A DNA stretch of 41,908 nucleotides from Ferroplasma sp037442045 (GTDB lineage: Archaea > Thermoplasmatota > Thermoplasmata > Thermoplasmatales > Thermoplasmataceae), in the NCBI RefSeq assembly GCF_037442045.1, contig NZ_JBBIRC010000006.1, positions 1-41,908 of the forward strand. The letters are read 5' to 3'. Of the stretch, positions 7,968 through 16,953 are shown piece by piece. Below the pieces are notes generated by a model, which saw only the letters and a program-made list of their open reading frames with translations, did no database searches and had not been told where the DNA came from. Position 1 is the first letter of the stretch. Every line of letters starts with the position of its first letter. A program made the translations under genes and the position numbers.

Positions 7968-8461
7968 TTTATAACATCCTCCTCCTGCATTGTCAGTTCC
8001 TCTGGAGAATATGTAAAACTATTTCTTGTTCTGGAATCTTCAAACTGATGTGTCAAATATATTGCATCGGTGGGGCATATTTCCTCACATTGCCTGCAAA
8101 CTGTGCATGTGCCAAAGTTAACGTCTGGATATATATTCCTCTTATTCTGCAGGTTTTTTCTATCACCCCTTGCTGTCTGGACAACATTATTTTCAAGCCC
8201 TGATCGGTCAAAGTCCCAGTGCTCCATCTTTATGCTGTGGTTAGGGCATATTTTTGAGCATAATGTGCATCCAACACATGCCTCTGGAACAAGGAATATT
8301 CTGTATCGGAATCTTTCAGGTATTTCACCTTTATCCTCCGGATATTGAGTTGTTACGGGCTTTGTGAACATATACTTTCCCATATTCACCATGGCTTTCA
8401 AAGACCCGATAACAGGCACCGGTTTTTTTGGCATTTTAAGTTCTTTAACTGTTCCAACCAT
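7964..8461 (-). CDS. nuoI: NADH-quinone oxidoreductase-like subunit I (2x 4Fe-4S ferredoxin subunit)
   Basis: A 165-residue protein with two ferredoxin motifs: C62-x2-C65-x2-C68-x3-C72-P and C119-x2-C122-x2-C125-x3-C129-P. These bind the two 4Fe-4S clusters (N6a/N6b) that hand electrons to NuoB. Residues 1-55 form the membrane-peripheral lead, with hydrophobic patches. The start is taken at the ATG at 8461: the in-frame GTG at 8470 belongs to the GGTGAT ribosome-binding site. It follows nuoH by 5 nt. Because NuoE/F/G are absent from this operon, NuoI is the most upstream electron carrier encoded here. Confidence 0.95.
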   Translation of the reverse strand: MVGTVKELKMPKKPVPVIGSLKAMVNMGKYMFTKPVTTQYPEDKGEIPERFRYRIFLVPEACVGCTLCSKICPNHSIKMEHWDFDRSGLENNVVQTARGDRKNLQNKRNIYPDVNFGTCTVCRQCEEICPTDAIYLTHQFEDSRTRNSFTYSPEELTMQEEDVIK

Positions 8462-8466
8462 TTTTA

Positions 8467-9522
8467 TCACCTTATATACAATACGAATAAACCTGCATAA
8501 ACCAGATTAATCATTGATAATGGAAGCAGATACTTCCATCCTAAATTTACAAATTTATCTATCCTTATCCTTGGCAGAGTAACCCAGATCAGGAATGCTA
8601 TTAGCACCAATATTATAGTCTTGATTAACAGGTATACAAAGCCAACATAGTTATCAAATGGGCCATTTGCACCACCGAGGTATAATACAGCTACAAGAAA
8701 AGAGCTCAGGTATACCATTCCAAATAATCCTACGTAGAATAAGCCGAATCTCATTCCAGAATATTCTGTTGTATATCCGGAGATAAGTTCACTGTCACTT
8801 TCTCCAAGATCAAATGGTGAATAAGAAGCTCTTGCTACCATAGAAATAAAGAAGACAAGGAGTCCAAGTGGCTCTATTATTCCGTATGGGATAATTTCAT
8901 TGGAAACAATTGCAGAGAGGCTGAAGCCACCGTTAATAGCTCCGCCGGTCACATATGATCTGGATGATATCATAACTATTGCAAGGACGCTTATCATCAT
9001 GGGGATTTCAAATGAAATATCCTTTGCAACAGCCCTCATGGTTCCAAGAAGTGCATAATTGCTTTTTGTGCTGATTCCACCAAGTATTTCGCCTATTGGA
9101 AGTATGGAAAGTATTCCAAACATCAGTATCAGTGTAACTTTTGAATGCGTAACAGCAATAGACCCGAAATATGCCAGGTCACCGAATGGTATCAGCATGA
9201 ATGCCAGCATTGTAGCAATAATAACTATGAGTGGAGCTATCTTATATGCAAGGTCGTCCCTTCTTTCAGGCATTATGGCTTCTTTCCCAAGCAGCTTAAA
9301 AAGGTCTGCTATCAGCTGAAGCAGGCCATATTTCCCAACCCTGTTTGGGCCAACCCTTCTCTGTATCCTTGCCATATATTTTCTGAAAATATATATTAAA
9401 GCAATAAATGAAATTCCTACAAAGGCAAGTACAACAATAGTCTGCAAAAGATATGCAAGACCAAATGAAGTAAAATTTCCAAGGAAAGAAAACCACTGAT
9501 GAATACTTAACAGGAGGCTCAT
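8467..9522 (-). CDS. nuoH: NADH-quinone oxidoreductase-like subunit H
   Basis: A 351-residue membrane subunit with eight or more helices that forms part of the quinone-binding chamber. Typical blocks are RRVGPNRVGKYGLLQLIADLFKLLGKE near residue 55-80 (cytoplasmic loop), the acidic FDLGESDSELISGYTTEYSG loop, and the C-terminal WVTLPRIRIDKFVNLGWKYLLPLS. Size and motif order match the family. The ATG overlaps the nuoD stop (ATGA) and lies behind GGAGAGGTGG. It couples the Q-module to the antiporter arm. Confidence 0.96.
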   Translation of the reverse strand: MSLLLSIHQWFSFLGNFTSFGLAYLLQTIVVLAFVGISFIALIYIFRKYMARIQRRVGPNRVGKYGLLQLIADLFKLLGKEAIMPERRDDLAYKIAPLIVIIATMLAFMLIPFGDLAYFGSIAVTHSKVTLILMFGILSILPIGEILGGISTKSNYALLGTMRAVAKDISFEIPMMISVLAIVMISSRSYVTGGAINGGFSLSAIVSNEIIPYGIIEPLGLLVFFISMVARASYSPFDLGESDSELISGYTTEYSGMRFGLFYVGLFGMVYLSSFLVAVLYLGGANGPFDNYVGFVYLLIKTIILVLIAFLIWVTLPRIRIDKFVNLGWKYLLPLSMINLVYAGLFVLYIR

Positions 9523-10622
9523 CTGTCCACCTCTCCGGCAACAGCATCAACAGAAGCTATCGTGGCAATTAAATCTGCTATCATGCCCCCACGTGACATA
9601 ATTGGCACAGTTGCAAGATTTTTAAAGGAAGGGCTTCTTGCATGAACTCTATATGGCTTTACTCCTCCATCGCCACGTATGAAAACGCCAAACTCCCCGC
9701 TTTCCGATTCAACCCGTGTAAACACGTCGCCCTGTGCTTTTAACAATAACATAGCAGCCTTTTTGGCCTTAGGATTGAAATATGGGCCATCTGGCAATTT
9801 ATCAAGGCACTGCTCTACTATTCTTGCAGATTGCCGTAGCTCTTCAACCTTAACAAGAAATCTGCCTAAATTGTCCTTTGTATGTGCAACAGGAACGTCA
9901 AAATTAACTTTATCATAAAATAAGTAAGGTGAATCTTTTCTCACATCGTAGCCTATTCCTGAAGCCCTCAACATTGGCCCTGTAACACCATAATCCAGTG
10001 CCACTTCCGGCTCCAGTATGCCTATTCCTTGGTTTCTCTGCCAGAAAACCTCGCTGTCAACATACATTTTTACAATTTCTTCCAGCTTGCCCTTAAACTG
10101 GGAGATAAATTCTTTAATTTCTTCAATAATTTTATCGTTAAAATCCTGGTAAACTCCGCCGATGCTCATATAATTTACTTCCTGCCTGCCACCGGAAGCT
10201 TCGGTAAAGATTCTCTGTATTTTTTCCCTTTCATGGAATGTGTGAAAAAAGGGAGTAAGCATGCCAAGATCAAGCCCCACAGCCCCAATTCCCACCATTC
10301 TTGATGCTATTCTGCTCAGTTCAGCCACAATCATTCTGATCCACTGTGCCCTTTCAGGAACTTCCATGCCCATTAATGTTTCAGCTGCCCTTAGATAACC
10401 AAGCTCCATGTTCATTGCGTCTATATAATCCATACGGTCAAAATATATTGTAGCGTTTGAATAATAACCTAATTCGCAGATTTTTTCAGCATTTCTGTGT
10501 AAATAACCGATAGTTATGTCCACATCCTCAACAGTCTCTTCATTGAGTTTTACCCTGAACCTGTATATCCCATGTGTAGCTGGATGCACGGGGCCAACAT
10601 TAAGTTCTATCCAGTGTGCCAT
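9519..10622 (-). CDS. nuoD: NADH-quinone oxidoreductase-like subunit D (49-kDa type)
   Basis: A 367-residue Q-module subunit related to the large subunit of NiFe hydrogenases. It opens with the quinone-site loop LNVGPVHPATHG and continues with TIYFDRMDYIDAMNMELGY, where the Q-site tyrosine and aspartate lie. No NiFe-binding cysteine pairs are present, as expected for NuoD. It is slightly shorter than bacterial NuoD (about 400). It starts at ATG 10622, overlapping the nuoC stop (TAATG). NuoC is a separate gene here, unlike the fused NuoCD of enterics. Confidence 0.96.
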   Translation of the reverse strand: MAHWIELNVGPVHPATHGIYRFRVKLNEETVEDVDITIGYLHRNAEKICELGYYSNATIYFDRMDYIDAMNMELGYLRAAETLMGMEVPERAQWIRMIVAELSRIASRMVGIGAVGLDLGMLTPFFHTFHEREKIQRIFTEASGGRQEVNYMSIGGVYQDFNDKIIEEIKEFISQFKGKLEEIVKMYVDSEVFWQRNQGIGILEPEVALDYGVTGPMLRASGIGYDVRKDSPYLFYDKVNFDVPVAHTKDNLGRFLVKVEELRQSARIVEQCLDKLPDGPYFNPKAKKAAMLLLKAQGDVFTRVESESGEFGVFIRGDGGVKPYRVHARSPSFKNLATVPIMSRGGMIADLIATIASVDAVAGEVDR

Positions 10623-11077
10623 TACCAGCCCTCCTTTTCATCAAAGCTCACATGCTCATTTCCGCTTTTGTCCATGCTTATGTACTGAACCTTTTTCAAA
10701 TCATAATCCTTTCTAAGGGGGTGGCCAACCCATTCATCCGGAAGCACTATACGCCTTAAATTGTCATGCCCTTCAAATATTATTCCTACAAGATCGTATT
10801 GCTCCCTTTCATCCCAGTCCGCTGCTTTCCATAGTTTGGTTAATGAAGGTACCTTTTCATCATTTGTTGATACCTTAACAGCAACATAATCATTTTTATC
10901 AAAATTATGGATATGGTAAATTACTTCCAGATGGTCTTTCATATCGATTCCGGTTATAGATGATAAATAATAACCATTACCTTTATAATCGTTCATCAGC
11001 TCCAGCAAATCTGATTTATCTATATTTAGAACCTTCATGCCGGATTTGTCAGCCTCTTCAGATAAAATTTTGTACAT
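10622..11077 (-). CDS. nuoC: NADH-quinone oxidoreductase-like subunit C (30-kDa type)
   Basis: A 151-residue protein ending in the conserved 30-kDa block. The WDEREQYDLVGIIFEGHDNLRRI stretch and PDEWVGHPLRKDY are the family signature (EREvyDlfGI.F.gHP.LrRil.p.dw.GhPLRKDY). The N-terminal half is the usual variable domain. The start is set at the ATG at 11077. The upstream in-frame GTG (11086) is part of the ACAGGTGATC ribosome-binding site, which also contains the nuoB stop. It docks between NuoB and NuoD. Confidence 0.94.
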   Translation of the reverse strand: MYKILSEEADKSGMKVLNIDKSDLLELMNDYKGNGYYLSSITGIDMKDHLEVIYHIHNFDKNDYVAVKVSTNDEKVPSLTKLWKAADWDEREQYDLVGIIFEGHDNLRRIVLPDEWVGHPLRKDYDLKKVQYISMDKSGNEHVSFDEKEGW

Positions 11078-11082
11078 TTTGA

Positions 11083-11547
11083 TCACCTGTCAGTCTCATT
11101 TCTGATTTTCTTCTGGAGCGTAATTAATCCATAGGTAAGAGCCTGTGGCGTCGGAGGGCACCCTGGAACGTATACATCAACTGGTATTACCTTATCTACG
11201 CCGAGAACTACGGAATAACCGTCTACGTATGGGCCTCCCTGGATAACACAGACACCCATGGCAATGACATATTTTGGATACGGCATTTCTTCATATATCC
11301 TCTTTACCCTTGGAGCCATCCTTTTTGTAGTTGTACCGGCAACAATCATTAGGTCTGATTGCCTTGGAGAATTTCTGAATATTTCACTTCCAAACCTTGC
11401 AAGATCAATATCGGCCGCCTGTGTAGCCATCATTTCTATTGCACAGCATGCAAGTCCCATTGTAAGTGGCCATAAAGAATTTGATCTTCCCCATTCAAGG
11501 GCTTTATCAAGAGTGGTAGTTTTTATGCCTATATCCCCTGTTTTCAT
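11083..11547 (-). CDS. nuoB: NADH-quinone oxidoreductase-like subunit B (N2 cluster)
   Basis: A 154-residue (from the ATG at 11547) subunit that binds the terminal 4Fe-4S cluster N2. Its ligands are visible as C34-C35 (LACCAIEMM), C100 (GVCVIQGGPY) and C130 (VPGCPPTPQAL). The ATG overlaps the nuoA stop as ATGA and sits 6 nt after GAGGTGG. The longer frame starting at GTG 11556 would begin inside that ribosome-binding site and is less likely. It passes electrons from NuoI to quinone at the NuoB/NuoD interface. Confidence 0.96.
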   Translation of the reverse strand: MKTGDIGIKTTTLDKALEWGRSNSLWPLTMGLACCAIEMMATQAADIDLARFGSEIFRNSPRQSDLMIVAGTTTKRMAPRVKRIYEEMPYPKYVIAMGVCVIQGGPYVDGYSVVLGVDKVIPVDVYVPGCPPTPQALTYGLITLQKKIRNETDR

Positions 11548-11975
11548 TTCATCCACCTCATATACCCTTTCTTATAGGCATAAAAAACAGCAAATAGTGG
11601 CATTGCCAGGAAAATTATAGTTTCTATAAATGGAGTAATCCCAAGTGCATAGAAATCAAATGCCCAGGGCAGCAATAACAGCATATCTATATCAAATAAA
11701 ATGAAAAGAAATATTATAACATAATACTGTACTGTAATATGGCCTTCCTCATATTCTACTGCAACCTCACCGCTTTCGTATGGCTCACGATATGAATCGT
11801 CGCCCGGTGGATTATTTTCAATATCAATGTTTCTGACTATATTATTTATGCTGAACTTGATCCCGCCTTTTTTATTTCTGTTATCTCCTACAGTTGGGAG
11901 GATCTTAAATACAAGGGATAGTGCAAGCACCAGTAAAATTATGGTAATCACAATTGAAGCGTATCCCTGTAACAT
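11544..11975 (-). CDS. nuoA: NADH-quinone oxidoreductase-like subunit A
   Basis: A 143-residue protein with three membrane helices. The second helix carries the family block FILFDIDMLLLLPWAF (FxxFDxExxFLxPWA). The loop between TM1 and TM2 is longer and more acidic than in many bacteria. It is the first gene of the nuo operon. The ATG at 11975 is about 26 nt downstream of a TATA-like box (11996-12007) and has no ribosome-binding site, so the operon transcript is probably leaderless. All following genes are within a few bases of each other or overlap, on the same strand. Confidence 0.95.
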   Translation of the reverse strand: MLQGYASIVITIILLVLALSLVFKILPTVGDNRNKKGGIKFSINNIVRNIDIENNPPGDDSYREPYESGEVAVEYEEGHITVQYYVIIFLFILFDIDMLLLLPWAFDFYALGITPFIETIIFLAMPLFAVFYAYKKGYMRWMK

Positions 11976-11995
11976 TGTTCTTATATTTTTACAGC

Positions 11996-12007
11996 CTATT
12001 TAATTAT
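11996..12007 (-). promoter_or_regulatory. Probable nuo operon promoter (TATA box)
   Basis: On the minus strand the sequence TATAATTAAATA is centred about 26 nt before the nuoA ATG, the standard archaeal TATA distance for a leaderless transcript. The next gene upstream (gatE) is on the same strand but ends at 12110 with no overlap, leaving a 134-nt spacer that can hold a separate promoter. Confidence 0.5.
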
Positions 12008-12109
12008 ATCGAACGGTAATAAAATATTTAAATTTCGGCATTTCTAATAACAATATAATCAATAAGTTATGTCTAAATTTTTAGTTTTTGAAAGTATAAA
12101 TTATTAGTT

Positions 12110-13957
12110 TTATTTTTGAATTTCTCCGAATATTTTTATGACTTCGGCCGGATTAAAAGAACTTTTTGTATATTTTCTGAAAATAAATATTAAATTTTTT
12201 TCATTAACATTTTCTTGTTCCATGATTTCGCCAATAATTTTCCTGATCTGTTCATCATTAAGCATGTTTAATTCCCCGTAGTTTTCCAGCTGATCAAGAG
12301 GAACTTTTTCAAGAAGATATAATGATATTGCTTTCTCGAGAGCATCTTTATTCCAGCCTTTCTTTTCTGCTACTTGAAGAATAGATTTGCTTGTTCCCTC
12401 TTTTCCTGTACCATTTTGATTTTTATACTGCTTTCCAAGTAAATCTTCCATTTCCCTGTCATTAAGTTTTCTGCCTATGCGTTTTTCCATTTCTGGAATT
12501 GTCTGCAACAGTACTCTAGCAAGCAAATGGGCATTATTAAAATAATTGATTATTGATTTAAATGCTGAAAGTAAATTATTATTTATCAGGGCTTCGGATT
12601 CAACTGAAGATAGCCCGTAGTTTCCTGTAAGTTCTCCAATAGTTTCAGCCAGTGATTTTGGAATTATTGCAAGAGTGCTTTCAATTACTGCTTCAGTGAG
12701 TTGCGTAACAGGTATATCTGTTTCAGGGTACATTCTCTCTTTTCCTGCAAGTGGCCGCAAATATCTTGTTTCTCCATTAGCTGTTGCCGCCCTTGTTTCT
12801 TCCAGCTGCATTTTTAATATCTTATCCAGCCTTTCATCAAGCAGTGGTTTAAGTTTTGAAACTGTTAATTTATCTGAAAGAACAACTATAACTGCATCAT
12901 CATTATTTTTTTCTGATATTAAATACAGTTTTTCCAGCTCTTCACTGGAAATGCCATATGCGGGAAATTCATCTGAATGCATCAATCCCCCGATGCCCAT
13001 GTTTTTTGCAACATCAGCGAATTCCCTTCCAAGTTTATAATTACCATGTTTCATCAATTTGTTGCAATGCGATACTCTTGCACACATAACTGATTTTCCT
13101 GATGAAATTGCCTTTTTTATCATTCCTGATTCTGTATTTGCAAAGATCTCAGTTATATCTTTAAAATCCCCTATTACAGGATTTTTATCAGCAAGGATAC
13201 CTGAGATTTCTTTAAGCGATGTTTGCCTTGCAATCTCATATTCTATTGTATCTTTTATAAAAGAAAGCTTTGAAACACCTTTAATTTCAACTCTCCCAAA
13301 ACCCATTGAAAAATTAACATCCTGCCTTATGGAATCCACTTCCCCTCTAAAATTTTGCATGGACATTACATAGTGCCCTATATTCCTCGCAGTTTCCAGT
13401 GCATGGTCTGGATCTATTATATCCGGCTCTGTTGAGATTTCTATCAGTGGTATGCCAAGCCGATCAAGGGAATATTCAACTGAATCATTTTTTTCAGATA
13501 TTTTTCTGCAAGCATCTTCTTCAAGAGTTATGGTTGAAACCCTTACATTTCCCTTTGGTGTGCTTACATAACCATCCATGCCAATAATACCAGTTCTCTG
13601 AAAACCTGAAGTATTGGAGCCGTCAACAACTATTTTTCTCATAAAAGATGCATAATCCATAACTTTGCAGTGTAACGCTTCAGATATTGCAATTGAAGTT
13701 TTCAGTGCATCATCGTTAACTGGATGTGGCGGTTCTTCATCCATTTCCACAAGGCACGCATTACTGCTTACCGTGTATTTAAAATTTCTATTTCTTATAG
13801 TTTCATATGCAACAGCAGTATCCATTTTGCCCATTTCACCCATTACAGGAGTTAATTTCCTGCTGAATGAATTGCTGATATCTGCACCTTCTGTACTGCA
13901 GGAACAGAACAGTTTATTTCCCTTTAACTGAAAATGTATTTCAAGGCCTATTTTCAT
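12110..13957 (-). CDS. gatE: Glutamyl-tRNA(Gln) amidotransferase subunit E
   Basis: A 615-residue archaeal tRNA-dependent amidotransferase subunit that kinase-activates Glu-tRNA(Gln) and, with GatD, turns it into Gln-tRNA(Gln). Family marks are the N-terminal KIGLEIHFQLKG, the C-S-C pattern in FCSCSTEG, the RQDVNFSM block and YLRPLAGKERMYPETDIP at the end of the inserted GAD-type domain. A C-terminal helical YqeY-like tail reaches about residue 615. The start is at the ATG at 13957, behind AAGTGAT, which includes the gatD stop. The in-frame upstream ATT/GTG-type start at 13966 is unlikely. It is found only in Archaea, which helps date the contig's origin. Confidence 0.95.
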   Translation of the reverse strand: MKIGLEIHFQLKGNKLFCSCSTEGADISNSFSRKLTPVMGEMGKMDTAVAYETIRNRNFKYTVSSNACLVEMDEEPPHPVNDDALKTSIAISEALHCKVMDYASFMRKIVVDGSNTSGFQRTGIIGMDGYVSTPKGNVRVSTITLEEDACRKISEKNDSVEYSLDRLGIPLIEISTEPDIIDPDHALETARNIGHYVMSMQNFRGEVDSIRQDVNFSMGFGRVEIKGVSKLSFIKDTIEYEIARQTSLKEISGILADKNPVIGDFKDITEIFANTESGMIKKAISSGKSVMCARVSHCNKLMKHGNYKLGREFADVAKNMGIGGLMHSDEFPAYGISSEELEKLYLISEKNNDDAVIVVLSDKLTVSKLKPLLDERLDKILKMQLEETRAATANGETRYLRPLAGKERMYPETDIPVTQLTEAVIESTLAIIPKSLAETIGELTGNYGLSSVESEALINNNLLSAFKSIINYFNNAHLLARVLLQTIPEMEKRIGRKLNDREMEDLLGKQYKNQNGTGKEGTSKSILQVAEKKGWNKDALEKAISLYLLEKVPLDQLENYGELNMLNDEQIRKIIGEIMEQENVNEKNLIFIFRKYTKSSFNPAEVIKIFGEIQK

Positions 13958-13962
13958 ATTTA

Positions 13963-15171
13963 TCACTTTATTGTATTTTCAATTTCTCCCCTTAAATTTT
14001 TCACCATTAAATCAGTGAATTTATCAGGATAATTTGCAGAAAGATACATGGCTTTTGCCATTGCAGTTTCTGCCAGCATATCTTTAAGGGATATTACTCC
14101 AGCTTCCATAAGTTCCCTTCCAGTGGAATAGACATTCATATTTACATTCCCATATATGCATTGGGATGCCATAAAAAATACTGTTTCTTTCGATAATTTT
14201 TTTATAACTCCGGTTATTCCTTTAGAAACATGGCCAAGCCCGGTACCCATTATTATTACTGCTTTTTTATTATATGAAAGGTTATAAAAATCCTCTTCTG
14301 CCATTCCGGGATAGAAATATATTAAACCTATATTTTTGTCAAGCTTATCCTTTAATATTATATTATCCGATCTTTTTCGTATCTCCCGCTCTATTATTGT
14401 TTTGCCATTTGAATAAACAGCCAGTTCTGGTTCATCTATGGAAATAAATGCATTTCTGCGGCTTGTATGCATTTTCCTTGTTCTTGTAGCCCGGTATAGT
14501 GAAATTGAATTATCCGATGTTCCTGTATGCATTGCTATGCCTACTTCACCATAATCCATAGCTGCAAAGTGTACAGAGCCCTCTATATTAAGGAAAGCAT
14601 CACTGCTGGGCCTGTCAGAGCTTCTCTGGCTTCCTGTAAATATAATTGGAGCTGTCTGTTCCTCGAACATAAATGATAATGCAGATGATGAATACTGCAT
14701 TGTATCAGTTCCATGGAATATTATTACAGAATTTCCTTTTTTCATTGCCTCTTTTGCTTTTTTTGCAAACATGACCCATTTATCAGCATTTACGTTTTCA
14801 CTGAGGATATTGTCTATATTTTCATGATAAAGTGAAAAATTCTTGATATTTGGAACATAATTATATAAATACGATATATCTTTTACTGGCTTTACAGCAC
14901 CGGTTTTATAATCTACAGAGCTTCCTATTGTACCACCGGTGGTAAGGATGCATATCCCATTTTCTCCGCATTTGCTGTTCCCTGGAGGTGGAATGTTATT
15001 CTTTTTTTCTTCAAAGTTATATTCCTTAATTAATGTAAATGATTCTTTATTAATGGTGATATTATAACCACTGTCCAGTTTAATGGTCACTGTATTTTTA
15101 TTTGAGCTGATATATATCCCACTGTAGTTTTTATCATGATAGGAAAAATCAATTTTCTGGCCTGTTAACAT
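13963..15171 (-). CDS. gatD: Glutamyl-tRNA(Gln) amidotransferase subunit D (asparaginase-like)
   Basis: A protein of about 402 residues that releases ammonia from glutamine for GatE. Residues 1-50 form the small N-terminal beta-barrel (GQKIDFSYHDKNYSGIYISS). The asparaginase-like domain then begins with ILTTGGTIGS (nucleophile threonine in TGGT, about residue 78-81). The second catalytic threonine-aspartate pair is in FHGTDTMQYSSSAL. The frame is open to TTG at 15192, but the ATG at 15171 (or 15174) behind TTGGTG gives the normal N-terminus. It overlaps the gatE ribosome-binding site. Gene order gatD-gatE is typical. Confidence 0.94.
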   Translation of the reverse strand: MLTGQKIDFSYHDKNYSGIYISSNKNTVTIKLDSGYNITINKESFTLIKEYNFEEKKNNIPPPGNSKCGENGICILTTGGTIGSSVDYKTGAVKPVKDISYLYNYVPNIKNFSLYHENIDNILSENVNADKWVMFAKKAKEAMKKGNSVIIFHGTDTMQYSSSALSFMFEEQTAPIIFTGSQRSSDRPSSDAFLNIEGSVHFAAMDYGEVGIAMHTGTSDNSISLYRATRTRKMHTSRRNAFISIDEPELAVYSNGKTIIEREIRKRSDNIILKDKLDKNIGLIYFYPGMAEEDFYNLSYNKKAVIIMGTGLGHVSKGITGVIKKLSKETVFFMASQCIYGNVNMNVYSTGRELMEAGVISLKDMLAETAMAKAMYLSANYPDKFTDLMVKNLRGEIENTIK

Positions 15172-15202
15172 CATACACCAATGTTTCTGCAATATAAAAA
15201 CT

Positions 15203-16336
15203 TTATAAGTTTTTAATGAGCTCCCTTGCTATAATTATTTTCTGGATTTCATTTGTCCCTTCATAAATCTGTGTTATTTTTGCATCGCGCATATGCCTTT
15301 CTGCATTGAAATCCGTTGTATAACCATAGCCGCCAAATAATTGCAGTGACCTTTCAGAAACATAAACTGCAGTATCTGAAGCGTACATTTTTGCAATCGA
15401 TGAAAGCTCTACAGAATTTTCATGGTTTTGCCATTTTTCTGCTGCTTCCTTAACAAGAAGCTCTGACGCTTTAATTCTGGTTTCCATTTCGGCTATCATG
15501 AACTGAATTCCCTGAAAATCAATAATTTTCTTATTGAACTGCTTCCTTGTATTTATGTATTCTAATGCCTCATTAAAAGCTGATTTAGCTATTCCCAGTG
15601 CCTGTGCTGCTATTCCAATTCTTCCAGCATCAAGTGTGTCCATTATTACTGAAAAGCCTTTATTGTATTCTCCAACTATATTTGATTCAGGAACGAAAAC
15701 TTCATGGAAATTCAACTCCACGGTGCTTGAACCCCTTATTCCCATTTTATGTATATCTCTGCTTATTTCCAGGCCAGGTGCATTTCCATCCACAACAAAG
15801 GTTGTAATTCCTTTGTAACCCTTAGATTTATCTGTTGATGCATCCATAACAAAAAATTTTGCAAGCCTTCCATTGGAGATAAAGGTTTTAGTTCCAGTGA
15901 TCTTATATCCACCTTCAGATTTTTCAGCCCTGGTTGATATGGATGCGGCATCACTCCCGGACCCTGGCTCAGTAATTGCAAGCCCCCCCACAGCGCCTCT
16001 GGCAATTTCTGTTAAGTATTTCTGATTTAATTCTTCAGAACCAAACATTATCAGGGGCTCGGCAAATAAAGTCAGTGCACCGTCAAGTACCAGTGCTGTG
16101 CTCGGGCATGCCTCTGATATTATTTCAATTGCATTTACAAGGAATGGAAAACTCAATCCATACCCACCATATTTTTCCGGAATATATGATGCAAATAATC
16201 CCATATCTCTCATTGCCTGAATAATATCCTCTGGGACCTCCATCTTTTCATCTATTTCTTTTGCCAGTGGTTTTATTTTGGTTTCAGCAAGTTCCCTGAC
16301 ATATTTTAAAACATCCATTTCATTTTCATTAAGCAT
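15203..16336 (-). CDS. Acyl-CoA dehydrogenase
   Basis: A 377-residue FAD enzyme that oxidises an acyl-CoA to the trans-2-enoyl-CoA. The N-terminal helical domain is followed by the FAD/substrate block AITEPGSGSDAASI and GTKTFISNG. C-terminal blocks are DAGRIGIAAQALGIA, RKQF, QLFGGYGYTTDFNAERHMRDAKI and QIYEGTNEIQK. Glu359 in YEGTNEIQ is the position of the catalytic base of the short/medium-chain subgroup. The exact chain length or branched-chain specificity cannot be told. It lies 31 nt upstream of gatD on the same strand with its own TATA-like upstream sequence, but shares no obvious pathway with gatDE. Confidence 0.9.
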   Translation of the reverse strand: MLNENEMDVLKYVRELAETKIKPLAKEIDEKMEVPEDIIQAMRDMGLFASYIPEKYGGYGLSFPFLVNAIEIISEACPSTALVLDGALTLFAEPLIMFGSEELNQKYLTEIARGAVGGLAITEPGSGSDAASISTRAEKSEGGYKITGTKTFISNGRLAKFFVMDASTDKSKGYKGITTFVVDGNAPGLEISRDIHKMGIRGSSTVELNFHEVFVPESNIVGEYNKGFSVIMDTLDAGRIGIAAQALGIAKSAFNEALEYINTRKQFNKKIIDFQGIQFMIAEMETRIKASELLVKEAAEKWQNHENSVELSSIAKMYASDTAVYVSERSLQLFGGYGYTTDFNAERHMRDAKITQIYEGTNEIQKIIIARELIKNL

Positions 16337-16454
16337 AAAAGTGAATGGGATTTAACTTTAATAGTTTTCTTACTGCAACTAATTAAAATGGAACTGTTCT
16401 GGATAACATAGAAAATTACTTAATTTAATTTATGAGTTATATATAACAGCATAT

Positions 16455-16949
16455 ATGATGTTTAATATAAAATTGAATGGAAAGAAAATACTCTTCGCCG
16501 GTGGCGGAAGAATTGCAGAAAGGAAGATTAAAAAACTTTTAAGTGAGGGGGCAAATATTACTGTAATATCTCCTGAAGTAACAGATTATATATCTGATCT
16601 TGGAAAAGCAGGGAAAATTAACATTATAAAAAGAGAAATAACTGGTAATGATATACAAAATGCTTATTTTATGGTGTTATGCACAACCAATAATCCAGAA
16701 GTAAATAAAGAAATATCTTATATCTGCAAAAAAAACAATATTTTGCACGACGATACAGGCAATCATATCAATTCAGATATTATGATGGTGTCTAGTAAAA
16801 AAATTAATGGAATTACATTATCTATAAGCACATGCGGAAATAATCCCGCAATTTCAAAAAAATTAATAGATTTCCTTGATAATGATTTAATTTCAAATAG
16901 CATGGACTTTGAAAATTACATAAAAATAATATATGCCAGTAGAATGTAA
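16455..16949 (+). CDS. Siroheme synthase-type precorrin-2 dehydrogenase (Met8/CysG N-domain)
   Basis: A 164-residue protein that matches the NAD-binding part of the bifunctional precorrin-2 dehydrogenase/ferrochelatase. This enzyme makes sirohydrochlorin and siroheme for sulfite or nitrite reductases. The Rossmann motif is KKILFAGGGRIAERKIKKLL, followed by NITVISPEV, MVLCTTNNPEVNKEI, HDDTGN and a STCGNNPAISKKL block. The last corresponds to the TxGxSPxxSxxI motif of the family. It is shorter than CysG N-domain proteins (about 200) and lacks most of the C-terminal helical domain. An ATG doublet starts the gene (16455/16458). TTAATTTAATTTAT at 16420-16433 suits a leaderless promoter. Confidence 0.85.
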   Translation: MMFNIKLNGKKILFAGGGRIAERKIKKLLSEGANITVISPEVTDYISDLGKAGKINIIKREITGNDIQNAYFMVLCTTNNPEVNKEISYICKKNNILHDDTGNHINSDIMMVSSKKINGITLSISTCGNNPAISKKLIDFLDNDLISNSMDFENYIKIIYASRM

Positions 16950-16953
16950 ATAT

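Noticed and set aside
11258..11620. 120-codon plus-strand frame across nuoB/nuoA
   Set aside because: It is an antisense shadow of two genes with strong family motifs.
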